Assembly: GCF_003660165.1 (NCBI RefSeq)
Contig: NZ_CP032829.1
Location: 1,116,001-1,180,000 of the forward strand
Source of the DNA: Sphingomonas paeninsulae
Lineage (GTDB): Bacteria > Pseudomonadota > Alphaproteobacteria > Sphingomonadales > Sphingomonadaceae
Length of the DNA stretch: 64,000 nucleotides
Reading direction: 5' to 3'
In this document: piece by piece, positions 9,184 through 19,747 of the stretch
Layout: each line of letters opens with the position of its first letter
Numbering within the stretch: the first letter of the stretch is position 1
Notes under the pieces: generated by a model
What the model was told of the DNA's origin: nothing
The model's input: the letters and a program-made list of their open reading frames with translations, nothing else
The model's database searches: none
Program-made: the position numbers and the translations under genes

Positions 9184-10661
9184 CGAAGATCGGCCATCAT
9201 TAGCGCAGCGGTGGCTTTCGCACTACCGACGACGCCCGGAATGCCCGCCCCCGGATGCGTGCCTGCACCGACGAAATACATGTTGGAGATCACATCGTCG
9301 CGGTTATGGACACGAAACCATGCACTTTGGGTCAGCAGTGGCTCAAGCGAAAATGCACTGCCGAGATGCGCGTTCAGGTCGCGCCCGAAGTCGGCGGGAG
9401 AGTAGAAAAACTCGGTCAAGATTCGCGACCGGATGTCGGGAATCAGGCGCTTTTCTATCTCGTCCAAAATGCGCTCTTTCAACACTTCGCCGACATGACC
9501 ATCCCAGTCGGCGGGGAACTTACCGGTGTGCGGCACCGGGCACAGCGCGTAAAACGTAGAGCACCCCTCTGGTGCCATCGACGGATCGGTGACGGTCGGA
9601 TGGTGCAGATAGAGCGAGAAATCCTGCGACAGCACGCCGTTTTTATAAATGTCGTCGAGCAACCCCTTATAGCGGGGGCCGAACAGGATCATGTGGTGCG
9701 GAATGCCTGGCCACGTCCCTTTGATGCCGAAATGCACCACGAACAGCGATGGCGAGAATTTCTTGTGCGTCAGCGACCGCCCTGCTCGCCGTCCACGCGC
9801 CGATCGCTTCAACAAGTCGCGATAGGTGTGAACGATATCGCCATTGCTCGCGACCGCGTCAAAATCGCCATGCCAGCCGCTCGCTGTCGATACGCCGGTT
9901 ACGACATCGCCCATCGTTTCGATCTCCGTCACCGCATCGCCCAGTCGCAGCGTACCACCGAGCCTTTCGAAATGCGCAACCATCGCCGCTATCAGACGGT
10001 TCGTGCCTCCCTTGGCAAACCAGACACCCCCGTCTTTTTCGAGCTTGTGGATCAGCGCATAGATCGCGCTTGTTGTCATCGGATTGCCACCGACAAGTAA
10101 CGTATGAAACGACAATGCCTCGCGCAGTTTTTCGCTCTGCACGAAACTCGACACCATCGAATAGACACTGCGCCAAGCCTGATATTTGGCGAGAGCGGGC
10201 GCAGCTTTTATCATGGAGGCGAAGTCGAGGAACGCGACGCTCCCCAGCTTTTCATACCCCTCGTGGAAGACACCCCCCGCATATTCAAGAAACCGCGCAT
10301 AGCCCGCCACGTCGTCGGGGTTCAGCTTGGCGATTTCAGCATTCAGCGAAGCCTCGTCGTTTGAATAATCGAAATTCGTGCCATCCGGCCAGTTCAGGCG
10401 ATAAAACGGCATGACCGGCACAAGTTCAACGTCATTGGACATCTTGCGCCCCGACAATGCCCAAAGCTGTTCCAGACAATCGGGATCGGTGATGACGGTC
10501 GGCCCGGCGTCAAAAGTGAAGCCGTCTTTTTCCCAATAATAACCACGGCCGCCCGGTTTATCTCGCGCTTCGATAATGGTCGTCTCTATTCCCGCCGATT
10601 GCAGCCGAATAGCGAGCGCAAGGCCACCGAAGCCCGCCCCAATGACCGCCGCGCGCTTCAT
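9180..10661 (-). CDS. crtI: Phytoene desaturase
   Basis: 493 aa, the usual length for bacterial CrtI. The FAD-binding motif VIGAGFGGLALAIRL is at residues 5-19, followed by IIEARDKPGGRGYYW. The C-terminal signature YFVGAGTHPGAGIPGVVGSAKA is split here only for length and matches the CrtI family end. It oxidises phytoene in several steps to lycopene at the inner membrane. The ATG overlaps the crtY stop by four bases, so translation is coupled. Confidence 0.95.
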   Translation of the reverse strand: MKRAAVIGAGFGGLALAIRLQSAGIETTIIEARDKPGGRGYYWEKDGFTFDAGPTVITDPDCLEQLWALSGRKMSNDVELVPVMPFYRLNWPDGTNFDYSNDEASLNAEIAKLNPDDVAGYARFLEYAGGVFHEGYEKLGSVAFLDFASMIKAAPALAKYQAWRSVYSMVSSFVQSEKLREALSFHTLLVGGNPMTTSAIYALIHKLEKDGGVWFAKGGTNRLIAAMVAHFERLGGTLRLGDAVTEIETMGDVVTGVSTASGWHGDFDAVASNGDIVHTYRDLLKRSARGRRAGRSLTHKKFSPSLFVVHFGIKGTWPGIPHHMILFGPRYKGLLDDIYKNGVLSQDFSLYLHHPTVTDPSMAPEGCSTFYALCPVPHTGKFPADWDGHVGEVLKERILDEIEKRLIPDIRSRILTEFFYSPADFGRDLNAHLGSAFSLEPLLTQSAWFRVHNRDDVISNMYFVGAGTHPGAGIPGVVGSAKATAALMMADLR

Positions 10662-11818
10662 AATTTTCTTCCAATAAGCAGCGCTTTCATGGCGCGACCG
10701 ATAGGGACCGGCGGTCGTCCCGCCAAGATACGCATCTTATCCAAAATAGTGGAATGTCCTGAGTAAAAACGCCCTATTAATGCAGGGCGCAGACCATAGA
10801 AACGCTGCAACACACGGTATCGTTGCGGTGGGTCGGCAGCTTTGAATAACATTGTTGTCAGCAGTCGATAATAACGACCCGATCGCCAGTGCGTGCGGGC
10901 ATACGTGTGCGTTGCAGTCGCAAGCGTCGGGCCATCGAATCGCTCGCCTCGCGCCAGATTGACGGCAAAGCTCACTGCGTCGGGCAGAGAATAGCTGGTG
11001 AGCGGATGGAAAAGTGCGGCGCGGACCCCCGATTTCGCAACGCCAACGCCCGTCGAATCCCAATAGCACTCGAAATCGCCACCCATTGCGACCGGTAGAA
11101 CACCTGTTTCCTGACGCTCGGTTGCTGCGACCCGCCAACCCCGTGCTGCTGCATAGTCATCGATCCTTGCGCCCAGTGTTTCCACATCGAGCGTTGGACT
11201 ATCGCTGTAATAAGTATCCTCGATGAAAACACGATTCGTGTCGAAAGGAAGGAGATAGACGAATCGATAGCCTTCCGCCTGATCAACGGTCGCATCCATC
11301 ACGACGGGTCCGGTCAGGCCGTGGCCTCCATCGATCGTTAGCAACCGACCCAAGAATTTCTGCCACCCGCAGACCAGCATTGAAAGATCGCCAACCCCGC
11401 GCGCGTCAATCACCGCGCCTGCCGATATGGTCCGTCCATCGGCAAGAGTGATGCCGTCCGTCCGCACTTCAATGACATTGCCCCGAATGATGCCGTCGCC
11501 CATTGCGCCGCGCACGACTTCATCCAGACGCTCCGACTCAATCGAATTATATCCGGCAGCGAATCGGCGTGAGAATCCCGGAAAGGCCACATCATATTCC
11601 GCCCAGCGATGGCCAATCAGTGGATCGACCAGCCAGCGGTCCTCCGGTGCAACGTCGCTGTCGAAAAAGGACCAGATATGATTGCCGCCGATCGTCGATG
11701 CTGCCTCGACAATCCCGACGGAGAGTTGCGGCTGCAGCCGGGCAAGTGCCAGCGCAATTAGCCCGCCCGAGAGTCCGCCACCGAGAATCAGAATGTCGAA
11801 CCGGTCTTTGTCGCCCAT
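10658..11818 (-). CDS. crtY: Lycopene beta-cyclase
   Basis: 386 aa from the ATG at 11818 (a GTG lies one codon earlier). The N-terminal FAD/NAD-binding motif DILILGGGLSGGLIALAL is near residues 8-25, and the text further on (NHIWSFFDSDVAP, VVMDATVDQAEGYRFVY, VLPVAMGG) matches the CrtY cyclase family. It closes the ends of lycopene to beta-ionone rings, giving beta-carotene. It is the first gene of the operon. No crtE, crtZ, crtW or crtG is visible in this stretch, so later steps (hydroxylation, as in nostoxanthin-type pigments) must be encoded elsewhere. Confidence 0.93.
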   Translation of the reverse strand: MGDKDRFDILILGGGLSGGLIALALARLQPQLSVGIVEAASTIGGNHIWSFFDSDVAPEDRWLVDPLIGHRWAEYDVAFPGFSRRFAAGYNSIESERLDEVVRGAMGDGIIRGNVIEVRTDGITLADGRTISAGAVIDARGVGDLSMLVCGWQKFLGRLLTIDGGHGLTGPVVMDATVDQAEGYRFVYLLPFDTNRVFIEDTYYSDSPTLDVETLGARIDDYAAARGWRVAATERQETGVLPVAMGGDFECYWDSTGVGVAKSGVRAALFHPLTSYSLPDAVSFAVNLARGERFDGPTLATATHTYARTHWRSGRYYRLLTTMLFKAADPPQRYRVLQRFYGLRPALIGRFYSGHSTILDKMRILAGRPPVPIGRAMKALLIGRKL

Positions 11819-11859
11819 CACACGGCATTAGCGGCTGTTGGATGGAGATCACAGACAGC

Positions 11860-11890
11860 AAAATGCCGCCGGCCCTTCGACCGACGGCAT
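11860..11890 (-). terminator. Hairpin terminator after the PEPxxWA-CTERM gene
   Basis: On the minus strand ATGCCGTCGG pairs with CCGGCGGCAT (one T-G pair) around an eight-base loop and is followed by TTTTG. It begins just after the stop of the PEPxxWA-CTERM gene and ends about 40 bases before crtY begins, separating the two minus-strand units. Confidence 0.65.
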
Positions 11891-11906
11891 CCTGCTGTCG
11901 ACTGAT

Positions 11907-12542
11907 TTAGGCGGCTTGTGCCTGCCCATAAGATACGCGGCGGCGACGCAGCGAATAGCCTGCCGCTCCGAAACCAAAGATCATGAAAGCCCATGTCGCT
12001 GGCTCAGGCGCGGCAGAGCTAATTGCATTCAGAGTGAAGTTGGCCTTGACCGTGCCGCTACCGCCAATGCCCTCACCTAGGCCACCCAGTCCGAAGTTGA
12101 ACGACGTATCGTTCAGGTGGACCTGCAATTGGCCGCCATTACCGAAATCGAATACCGCGTTTCCGCCATTATTCCAGTGCACGACGCCATTTTGGAAAAG
12201 GCCAAAAAAGGACCGCTCGCCGACGGTCGTTCCGTCAAGAACTCCTCCAAAGGCTGGCGACGTGAAAGTAAAGCCAACCTGTATTGCCTGACCGACCAGA
12301 TCGTCCGCGCCGACATCTGTCTCGTTCGTGTAAATCTTGAACAAGTCGGAAGAAACAGTCTGGCCGACGTTGTTGAGGGTAAATTGCAAATCAGGTGCCA
12401 AGCGCTGCGTGTTGATCAGCAGGCCAGAACCACTGGAATTAACAGTCGTCGAGTAATTTCCCGTAAAGTCCGTGGCATACGCTGGCATTGACCAAGCAAG
12501 TGTAAGAATAGCAGCACATGCAAATTTTGAAGACGTTTTCAT
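11907..12542 (-). CDS. Secreted protein with PEPxxWA-CTERM sorting signal
   Basis: 211 aa. A signal peptide covers about 23 residues (ends MPAYAT). The C-terminus has PEPATWA at 179-185, a hydrophobic helix FMIFGFGAAGYSL, then RRRR. This is the tripartite sorting tail recognised by an exosortase-like enzyme. The middle part (residues 25-175) is Gly/Asn-rich, probably beta-structured, with no known catalytic motif. A strong AAGGGGAG site precedes the ATG. No exosortase gene is in the window. Such proteins are thought to be exported and anchored or released at the surface; the specific role is unknown. Confidence 0.85.
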   Translation of the reverse strand: MKTSSKFACAAILTLAWSMPAYATDFTGNYSTTVNSSGSGLLINTQRLAPDLQFTLNNVGQTVSSDLFKIYTNETDVGADDLVGQAIQVGFTFTSPAFGGVLDGTTVGERSFFGLFQNGVVHWNNGGNAVFDFGNGGQLQVHLNDTSFNFGLGGLGEGIGGSGTVKANFTLNAISSAAPEPATWAFMIFGFGAAGYSLRRRRVSYGQAQAA

Positions 12543-12988
12543 AAAAAGCTCCCCTTAAGAATCGAAAAATGTATGATTGACGTTCGCTTAACCTGAACAT
12601 TGAATCAACTGCTTGATCCGGGGCGTTTGTGCCTATTTGGGCCACGCGAGACATTAACCATGTTTCGAAATTGGGGCTTTTAGAGAGATGATATCCTTCT
12701 CTTTTTCCGACCGGTCAGCGCCAAAGAGTTAAAATCGCGGCCCTACGGTTGCAGATGGTGGGTGCCAAAGTTAGAAACCTCAGTTACGATAATATGTCAG
12801 CGTCGGCTTGCGGGAGTCGATCGAGGTGATGGCAAATTGCAGGGGCCTCGGCCCAACGACAAGCCGAATACTTCGCGCGGACAGGACGTCGGTTATAGTT
12901 GCGGTCACGGATTCTCTGATGACACGGGAGCAGTACATGAGGGAAACACACCGGGTGACATCATAACGATTTTTCGGAGGTGGGGAGA
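12543..12988. other. Divergent promoter region, no supported gene
   Basis: 446 bases between the diverging PEPxxWA-CTERM and mlaA genes. It must hold both promoters. An open frame at 12762-12992 has no family features and low complexity, so I do not call it. An imperfect inverted repeat around GATATC (about 12682-12704) is the only clear structure. Confidence 0.4.
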
Positions 12989-13969
12989 GTGACCGTCACG
13001 GTGTTGCTTGCTGCGATGTTGTTTGTCACCTCACCAGCTACCCCCGATGCGGTACAATCTTCGCCGTTGGAAATGCCGGGCGGTACGGTATCGAACAACC
13101 AGCCTGCGTCGATAACAGCTTTGGGCGCTGAGGTAGCCGCACCTGTGGCTTCGGTTGCGCCAGCGACGGAGCAGACGACATTATCTGCCTCGCCTCCCCT
13201 GCCCTCACCAATCGGAACAGAACCACCACCGGTTCATCCCACCGTTTCGGAGGAGCATGACATCGTCGTCCGCGCACGTGCGCACTCCATACCGGGCGAT
13301 CCGTTGCAAGCGGTCAATGCCAAGTCCTATGCGATCACTCAGTCAGTCGATGTGGCTGTCATTCGTCCGGTTGCGCTGACGTATCAGCGAATTGTCCCCG
13401 ATCCAGTCCGCAGCGGGATTCGAAACTTCATCAACAATCTTCGCGAGCCGGTCGCCTTCCTCAATTTCATGCTTCAGCTAAAACTCGGCAAAGCAGTGGA
13501 GACAGTCGGTCGGTTCGGCATCAACACCACCGTCGGTGCCGCCGGGCTGTTCGACGTGGCACGCCGCAAACCGTTCAAGCTGCCACGTCGGCCCAACGGC
13601 TTTTCCAATACGCTGGGCTATTATGGCGTAAAATCGGGGCCGTTCCTCTTCCTGCCGATCGTCGGACCGACGACCGTGCGCGATTTGCTGGGCGATAACC
13701 TCGATCGACTGATACTGCCCGTTGCGGTCGGCAAGCCATTCACCAAACTGTACGTCGCTATCCCGTTGGGCGCGTTCAGCTCGCTCGACCAGCGCGCCGA
13801 ATATGACGAAAAGCTGCAAACAATACGCGAGGGAAGTATCGATCCCTACACCGCGCGACGGGAGGACTATCTGCAAAGCCGCCAGAATGCGATCGATGCG
13901 CTTCACAGTCAGAAATGGCGAGACAAGCATCCGCGTGCGTGGCTAAATTTGGTGCCGGGGGTGAAATAA
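12989..13969 (+). CDS. mlaA: MlaA (VacJ) family outer-membrane lipid asymmetry protein
   Basis: Removes misplaced phospholipid from the outer leaflet of the outer membrane, handing it to the Mla system. About 326 aa from the GTG at 12989, chosen because GGAGG at 12976-12980 sits eight bases upstream. A signal sequence is followed by a long Pro/Ala/Thr-rich stretch, then the MlaA domain: YQRIVPDPVRSGIRNFINNL, FLNFMLQLK, RFGINTTVGAAGLFDVA and LPIVGPTTVRDLLG. No clear lipobox cysteine is seen, unlike E. coli MlaA. The other mla genes are not in the window. Confidence 0.88.
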   Translation: MTVTVLLAAMLFVTSPATPDAVQSSPLEMPGGTVSNNQPASITALGAEVAAPVASVAPATEQTTLSASPPLPSPIGTEPPPVHPTVSEEHDIVVRARAHSIPGDPLQAVNAKSYAITQSVDVAVIRPVALTYQRIVPDPVRSGIRNFINNLREPVAFLNFMLQLKLGKAVETVGRFGINTTVGAAGLFDVARRKPFKLPRRPNGFSNTLGYYGVKSGPFLFLPIVGPTTVRDLLGDNLDRLILPVAVGKPFTKLYVAIPLGAFSSLDQRAEYDEKLQTIREGSIDPYTARREDYLQSRQNAIDALHSQKWRDKHPRAWLNLVPGVK

Positions 13970-14057
13970 GACCGTCAGTTTTTTCACGTTTGAGGCTGGA
14001 ATTAGGCCAGTGTAAAGCTAACTCGCGCCTCTCCTTATCACGCGCTAAACTGCGCTC

Positions 14058-14825
14058 ATGCTCGCAATCGCACTTTCTGCCCTCGCAATGACGCTGATTG
14101 TCGGCGTGCGCTATTTGTTAACCAGCGGAGCCTTCGCACTGGTCACCAGCCGGGTCCGCCCCGGCCTTTACGATGGTCTGGCCCCACAGATGCGCCGGGA
14201 GGTTATGTGGAGTCTAACTTCCGCTGCGATCTATGGCGTCCCGGCCGGCCTGGTTGCATGGGGCTGGCAGAACCGCGGGTGGACTCTGATTTACACCGAC
14301 GTTCACGCACATCCGCTCTGGTATCTGCCGGTTTCGGTGTTCGCATACCTGTTTGCGCACGATACGTGGTTTTATTGGAACCATCGCTGGCTCCACCGGC
14401 CCGGCCCTTTTAGACGCGCGCACGCAGTTCATCATGCCAGCCGCCCGCCGACCGCATGGGCCGCGATGAGCTTTCACCCATGGGAAGCGCTGACCGGGGC
14501 TGTGGTTATTCCGTCACTGGTGTTCGCAATTCCGATCCACGTCGGCGCGCTGGCGGTTGTCCTGACGGTGATGACGGTTATGGGTGTCACCAACCATATG
14601 GGGTGGGATGCGTTTCCGCGGTGGCTCGTTCATGGGCGGTCAGGAGCTTGGCTGATAACAGCGAGCCATCATCAACGTCATCATGCCGAGTACAGGTGCA
14701 ATTATGGGCTCTATTTTCGTTTCTGGGACAGGCTTTGCGGCACCGACAAGGGCCTTGGCAGCTTTGGGGATACCCATATTTCTGTGGGCCTCCCTGATCG
14801 GCGCGACCGCTCCCGGATCGATTGA
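14058..14825 (+). CDS. Fatty acid hydroxylase / sterol desaturase superfamily membrane protein
   Basis: 255 aa with several membrane segments. The di-iron histidine clusters of the superfamily are present in order: HDTWFYWNHRWLH near residue 96, HAVHH near 122, and HHQRHH near 211. These enzymes hydroxylate or desaturate lipid-like substrates in the membrane. Possible substrates include carotenoids, sphingolipids and sterol-like molecules. It is longer than a typical CrtZ (about 170 aa) and is not in the crt operon, so I do not name it crtZ. Its 3' end overlaps the next gene's reading frame. Confidence 0.82.
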   Translation: MLAIALSALAMTLIVGVRYLLTSGAFALVTSRVRPGLYDGLAPQMRREVMWSLTSAAIYGVPAGLVAWGWQNRGWTLIYTDVHAHPLWYLPVSVFAYLFAHDTWFYWNHRWLHRPGPFRRAHAVHHASRPPTAWAAMSFHPWEALTGAVVIPSLVFAIPIHVGALAVVLTVMTVMGVTNHMGWDAFPRWLVHGRSGAWLITASHHQRHHAEYRCNYGLYFRFWDRLCGTDKGLGSFGDTHISVGLPDRRDRSRID

Positions 14826-15183
14826 TGCAGGCGTAGAGGGGTTGCGTTCGGCCAAGGGACAGGTGCTGGTCTGTCTAACAATGCGGCCCGACCATTTCCC
14901 CGATTGCCAGGGCGATCCGCAGGCGCGGCGACTGACGGTGCCGACGGCGAAGGCTGCGGCGCTACGGTTCACCGATCTGCCCACGGGTGGCTATGCAATT
15001 GCGCTGATCCACGACGAAAATGGTAACAACAAACTCGACACGTTTTTCGGGATACCGAAGGAGGGCTTCGGCTTTTCGCGCAATCCCGTGATCCGATTCG
15101 GCGCACCCAAATTCGCGGCGGCGCGCTTCGATGTTGCCAGTGGGAACGTCGATGAAATGGTACGTGTAAAGTATATGCTCTGA
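14704..15183 (+). CDS. DUF2141 domain protein, secreted
   Basis: About 159 aa. A hydrophobic signal-like segment (LGIPIFLWASLIGATA) is followed by the DUF2141 pattern: a short beta strand VLVCLTMRPDHFPDC, then the motif GYAIALIHDENGNNKLDT and GIPKEGFGFSRNP. The family is predicted periplasmic, with a calcium-loop-like DxNxNxxLD. The start is uncertain: ATG at 14683 or 14704, or TTG at 14755; any of them overlaps the preceding hydroxylase gene by 70 to 143 bases in another frame. A second DUF2141 gene lies at 49.8 kb. Confidence 0.75.
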   Translation: MGSIFVSGTGFAAPTRALAALGIPIFLWASLIGATAPGSIDAGVEGLRSAKGQVLVCLTMRPDHFPDCQGDPQARRLTVPTAKAAALRFTDLPTGGYAIALIHDENGNNKLDTFFGIPKEGFGFSRNPVIRFGAPKFAAARFDVASGNVDEMVRVKYML

Positions 15184-15240
15184 AACCAAATGCCCGCTTG
15201 GCCGTTACGACCGCGTAATACGACAGGGAAAACAATTAAA

Positions 15241-16059
15241 ATGCGTTATGCTTTTCTGCTTTTGGCCGCCACGACCATAGCTACTCCCGCTCTTGCCCAG
15301 GATGCTGGCCCGCCCAAGGATTCGATCACGATCGGCGTTGGAGCAGCCTATGTTCCCCGGTATGAGGGATCGTCGGACAACACCGTCACCCCCGCCGCCG
15401 CCGCACGCGGCACGATCAGCGGCATCGGTTTCATGCTGATCGGCACCACGCTCTATACCGATTTCGTGCCTGAGACTTCGGCGACCGGCGGCAAGCTCGT
15501 TCTCGGCCCCGTCGTTCACGTTACACTGAACCGCACGAGCAACAAGCGCACTCGCGACTTTCAGGTCGCGGCTCTGGGTGAACTCGACCCCGCAGTCGAG
15601 ATCGGCGGCCAGATCGGTTATTCGCAGACTGGCGTAATCACATCCGACTACGATACGGTATCGTTGACCGTCGGTGCGGTTCACGACGTTTCGGGCGTGC
15701 ATGACAGCTATATTATCACGCCGCAGTTCTCCTATGGTACGCCGCTCAGCCCGAAGATCTATGTCGGCCTCAACGTGTCGGCGGATTATGTCGGCGGCAA
15801 ATATGCGCAGACTTATTTCGGCGTGACACCGGGGCAGTCGATAGCAAGTGGCCTCGCTACTTATACCCCCGGCGACGGCTTCAAGGATGTTTCAGCAGGG
15901 CTTGGGGTGAACTATTCGCTGACTGGTGATCTGCGTCATGGCCTGTCGTTGTTCGCTGTCGGCAGTTATGAGCGGCTTCTTGGCGACTTCGCTCGCTCGC
16001 CGGTCGTCAACGATCGCAGTCAGCTTATCGGTGCGGCTGGACTGGCCTATACTTTCTGA
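15241..16059 (+). CDS. MipA/OmpV family outer-membrane protein
   Basis: 272 aa from the ATG at 15241. A signal peptide ends at TPALAQ near residue 20. Alternating beta-strand character follows throughout, with YVPRYEGSSDNTVTP early on and a terminal LAYTF, an outer-membrane beta-barrel ending. The family covers MltA-interacting proteins and OmpV porins; function here is not known. The frame is open up to 15190, but the signal peptide fixes the start at 15241. Confidence 0.85.
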   Translation: MRYAFLLLAATTIATPALAQDAGPPKDSITIGVGAAYVPRYEGSSDNTVTPAAAARGTISGIGFMLIGTTLYTDFVPETSATGGKLVLGPVVHVTLNRTSNKRTRDFQVAALGELDPAVEIGGQIGYSQTGVITSDYDTVSLTVGAVHDVSGVHDSYIITPQFSYGTPLSPKIYVGLNVSADYVGGKYAQTYFGVTPGQSIASGLATYTPGDGFKDVSAGLGVNYSLTGDLRHGLSLFAVGSYERLLGDFARSPVVNDRSQLIGAAGLAYTF

Positions 16060-16083
16060 ACCAGCGGCCTTAGACATCTGCCA

Positions 16084-18070
<1,987 letters not shown>

Positions 18071-18108
18071 GGGGTTCGAACCATCACGCCATCTTCAAAA
18101 AATCTCTC

Positions 18109-18191
18109 CGCTTCCTTGAGCCTGTCGAAGAGTTGTCCTTCTTGCTTCGATGAACAGAAGGGCAGCCCTTCGACAAGCTCAGGAAAGCGAA
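18109..18191. repeat. Dispersed inverted repeat, copy 1
   Basis: Two imperfect inverted arms, CTTCCTTGAGCCTGTCGAAG and CCTTCGACAAGCTCAGGAAA, flank a spacer of about 35 bases. It lies between the 3' ends of thiC and the converging flavin-type gene. Same family as the copies at 22720 and 36532. Confidence 0.85.
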
Positions 18192-18243
18192 GGGCGGAAG
18201 CGGGGTGTGGTGGTGCGCCCGCTTACGCTGAGTTGGGCGTTAT

Positions 18244-18690
18244 TTAGACGCCCACAGTCCCCTCATCCTCACCATCCCAATAATGTATCCGCCCGGCACG
18301 CACCCGGATCAGTACCATTCCCGGCGTATCGACACCCTGTTCGAACCACTGGTCGAGATCTTTGGTCCAGTGCGCTTCGAATTGCGCCTTGTCGCGGATC
18401 AGGTCGGCAATGCCGTCGACGGCAATGAACAAAGGACGGGAGGCCAGGAAACCGGCCTTGCCCTGATAGCTCAACCCGACGGCGGGGTTGGCTTCGATTT
18501 CGGGGACCATCAAAGCGGTTTCGTCGGTAAAGAACCAACTGTCACCATCATAGTCGACTTCGCGGTTGTTGCTCATCGGACGCGCGGCGATGCCGCCGGT
18601 GCTGGTGTGTGTGTTGAGCATACAGAAATCCACGTCGCGCATCGTTTTGGAAATGTCGGACAAGGTTTTAGTCGTCTGAGTCTTGGTCAT
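18244..18690 (-). CDS. Pyridoxamine 5'-phosphate oxidase family (general stress) protein
   Basis: 148 aa from the ATG at 18690, which has GGGAG upstream. The split-barrel flavin-binding family pattern is visible: MLNTHTSTGGIAARPMSNN, then SWFFTDETALMVPEIEANP and VGLSYQG. It resembles the general stress protein 26 group rather than true PdxH. FMN or another cofactor may bind. It heads a group of small minus-strand genes that may answer to stress, which is inference. Confidence 0.82.
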   Translation of the reverse strand: MTKTQTTKTLSDISKTMRDVDFCMLNTHTSTGGIAARPMSNNREVDYDGDSWFFTDETALMVPEIEANPAVGLSYQGKAGFLASRPLFIAVDGIADLIRDKAQFEAHWTKDLDQWFEQGVDTPGMVLIRVRAGRIHYWDGEDEGTVGV

Positions 18691-18765
18691 CACTGGCTCC
18701 CATAAGTTGCCAGCGTTGAACGCAGTGTGCCGCCAGATGATCCATGCCAAATGGCGGCCCGCAGC

Positions 18766-19080
18766 TTATCGCTTCTTCACGAACTCCGCGCGCAGGACGA
18801 GACCCTTGATGCCATCGTAGCGGCAGTCGATTTCCTGCGCGTCGCCGGTCAGTCGGATGCTCTTGATGAGCGTGCCGCGCTTCAGGGTCTGGCCTGCGCC
18901 CTTTACGGTCAGGTCTTTGATAAGTGTGACCTGATCGCCGTCGGCCAGCAGATTGCCAACGGAATCACGGACCTCGACGGTGGCGGACTCAAGCTGCTTT
19001 ACAGCCAGGTCCGCGCCGCTGATCCACTCACCGCTGGCTTCGTCGTATACATAATCGTCGCCAGAATCGTTATCGGCCAT
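18766..19080 (-). CDS. PhnA/YjdM domain protein
   Basis: 104 aa. The C-terminal PhnA domain is clear: VRDSVGNLLADGDQVTLIKD, VKGAGQTLKRGT, DGIKGLVLRAEFVKK. The zinc-ribbon start seen in E. coli YjdM (PhnA) is missing; the N-terminus is acidic instead (MADNDSGDDYVYDEASGEW). Despite its name the family is not shown to act in phosphonate use. The small basic gene 19083-19211 lies just upstream on the same strand, three bases away. Confidence 0.85.
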   Translation of the reverse strand: MADNDSGDDYVYDEASGEWISGADLAVKQLESATVEVRDSVGNLLADGDQVTLIKDLTVKGAGQTLKRGTLIKSIRLTGDAQEIDCRYDGIKGLVLRAEFVKKR

Positions 19081-19082
19081 GT

Positions 19083-19211
19083 TTAGCTTTTCAGCGTGAC
19101 TAGGCCGGACGTTCCGCCCTTTGTGCTGGGGTTCGACACGTTGGTCTTCTTGGCTTTCTCAGCCTTTGGCTTCCGCGTTTCTTTGTTCGACTTTTTCTGG
19201 GCTTTGGCCAT
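19083..19211 (-). CDS. Small lysine-rich protein, function unknown
   Basis: 42 aa from the ATG at 19211, preceded by GAGGAGCC. Composition is extremely basic (MAKAQKKSNKETRKPKAEKA, then KKTNVSNPSTKGG). The stop is two bases from the PhnA-domain gene start region, so the two are probably one transcript. It may bind nucleic acid, but nothing more than charge supports that. A real gene is likely because of the strong RBS and position. Confidence 0.6.
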   Translation of the reverse strand: MAKAQKKSNKETRKPKAEKAKKTNVSNPSTKGGTSGLVTLKS

Positions 19212-19248
19212 GACTGGCTCCTCTACGGGCAGGTTGCCCGCCGTCTGT

Positions 19249-19572
19249 CTATCCGATCGGCACGCCGGGAGCAAAGCGCGCAGCGATCATCGCGACCACG
19301 GCCTCGTGCAGCGGTTTTTGAAACATGCAGCCATAGGTGAACACGTTGCGCCACGCGATCACCGCCTCGAACGGGGAGAAGGTCGGGATCGTTACGAACA
19401 CGCGCTCGCCGATGCTGAGGCCGTAAAAGGTTTCGCAGCGGAATCCGGTGGCTGACAGATCGAGCAACGCAATGTCGAAGCGCGCAGTGCCGGGCACGCG
19501 GAGTTGCGCGGGGATCGCAACTGGAGAGCGAGGCGTCTGGCGCATATCATTATAGTCGTGGGCAACGTTCAT
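19249..19572 (-). CDS. PilZ domain protein
   Basis: 107 aa from the ATG at 19572. It has RQTPRSPV near residue 11 and DLSATGFRC near 40, matching the RxxxR and (D/N)xSxxG c-di-GMP-binding motifs of PilZ. A single-domain receptor of c-di-GMP is the expected role. RxxxR is present as R-Q-T-P-R. An AAGGACGGTG site precedes the ATG. Confidence 0.82.
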   Translation of the reverse strand: MNVAHDYNDMRQTPRSPVAIPAQLRVPGTARFDIALLDLSATGFRCETFYGLSIGERVFVTIPTFSPFEAVIAWRNVFTYGCMFQKPLHEAVVAMIAARFAPGVPIG

Positions 19573-19575
19573 CAC

Positions 19576-19747
19576 CGTCCTTATCGGCCGTCGGATGGTC
19601 CCCTAAAACATTCTTAAACGCCTATGGTTGCTGAGAGCTTAATGAGCGCGCCTTGCAGAGCAACAATCGACACGAATGCACGACCAAACGCAGAGGGTGA
19701 GACATGGCGACCCGCGATATCGGTTTAGCGGAGCCAGTGCCAACGCG
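19576..19747. other. Short gap before nupC-like gene, nothing seen
   Basis: 170 bases with no ORF or hairpin that I can support. It holds the promoter of the PilZ gene and the 3' end region of the nucleoside transporter gene. Confidence 0.4.

Noticed and set aside
12762-12992. 76-aa open frame between the PEPxxWA-CTERM and mlaA genes
   Set aside because: No family features, and it overlaps the probable mlaA RBS; it looks like chance coding.
14058-14825. Hydroxylase as CrtZ of the carotenoid pathway
   Set aside because: Too long for CrtZ and not in the crt operon; only the superfamily histidine clusters are shared.
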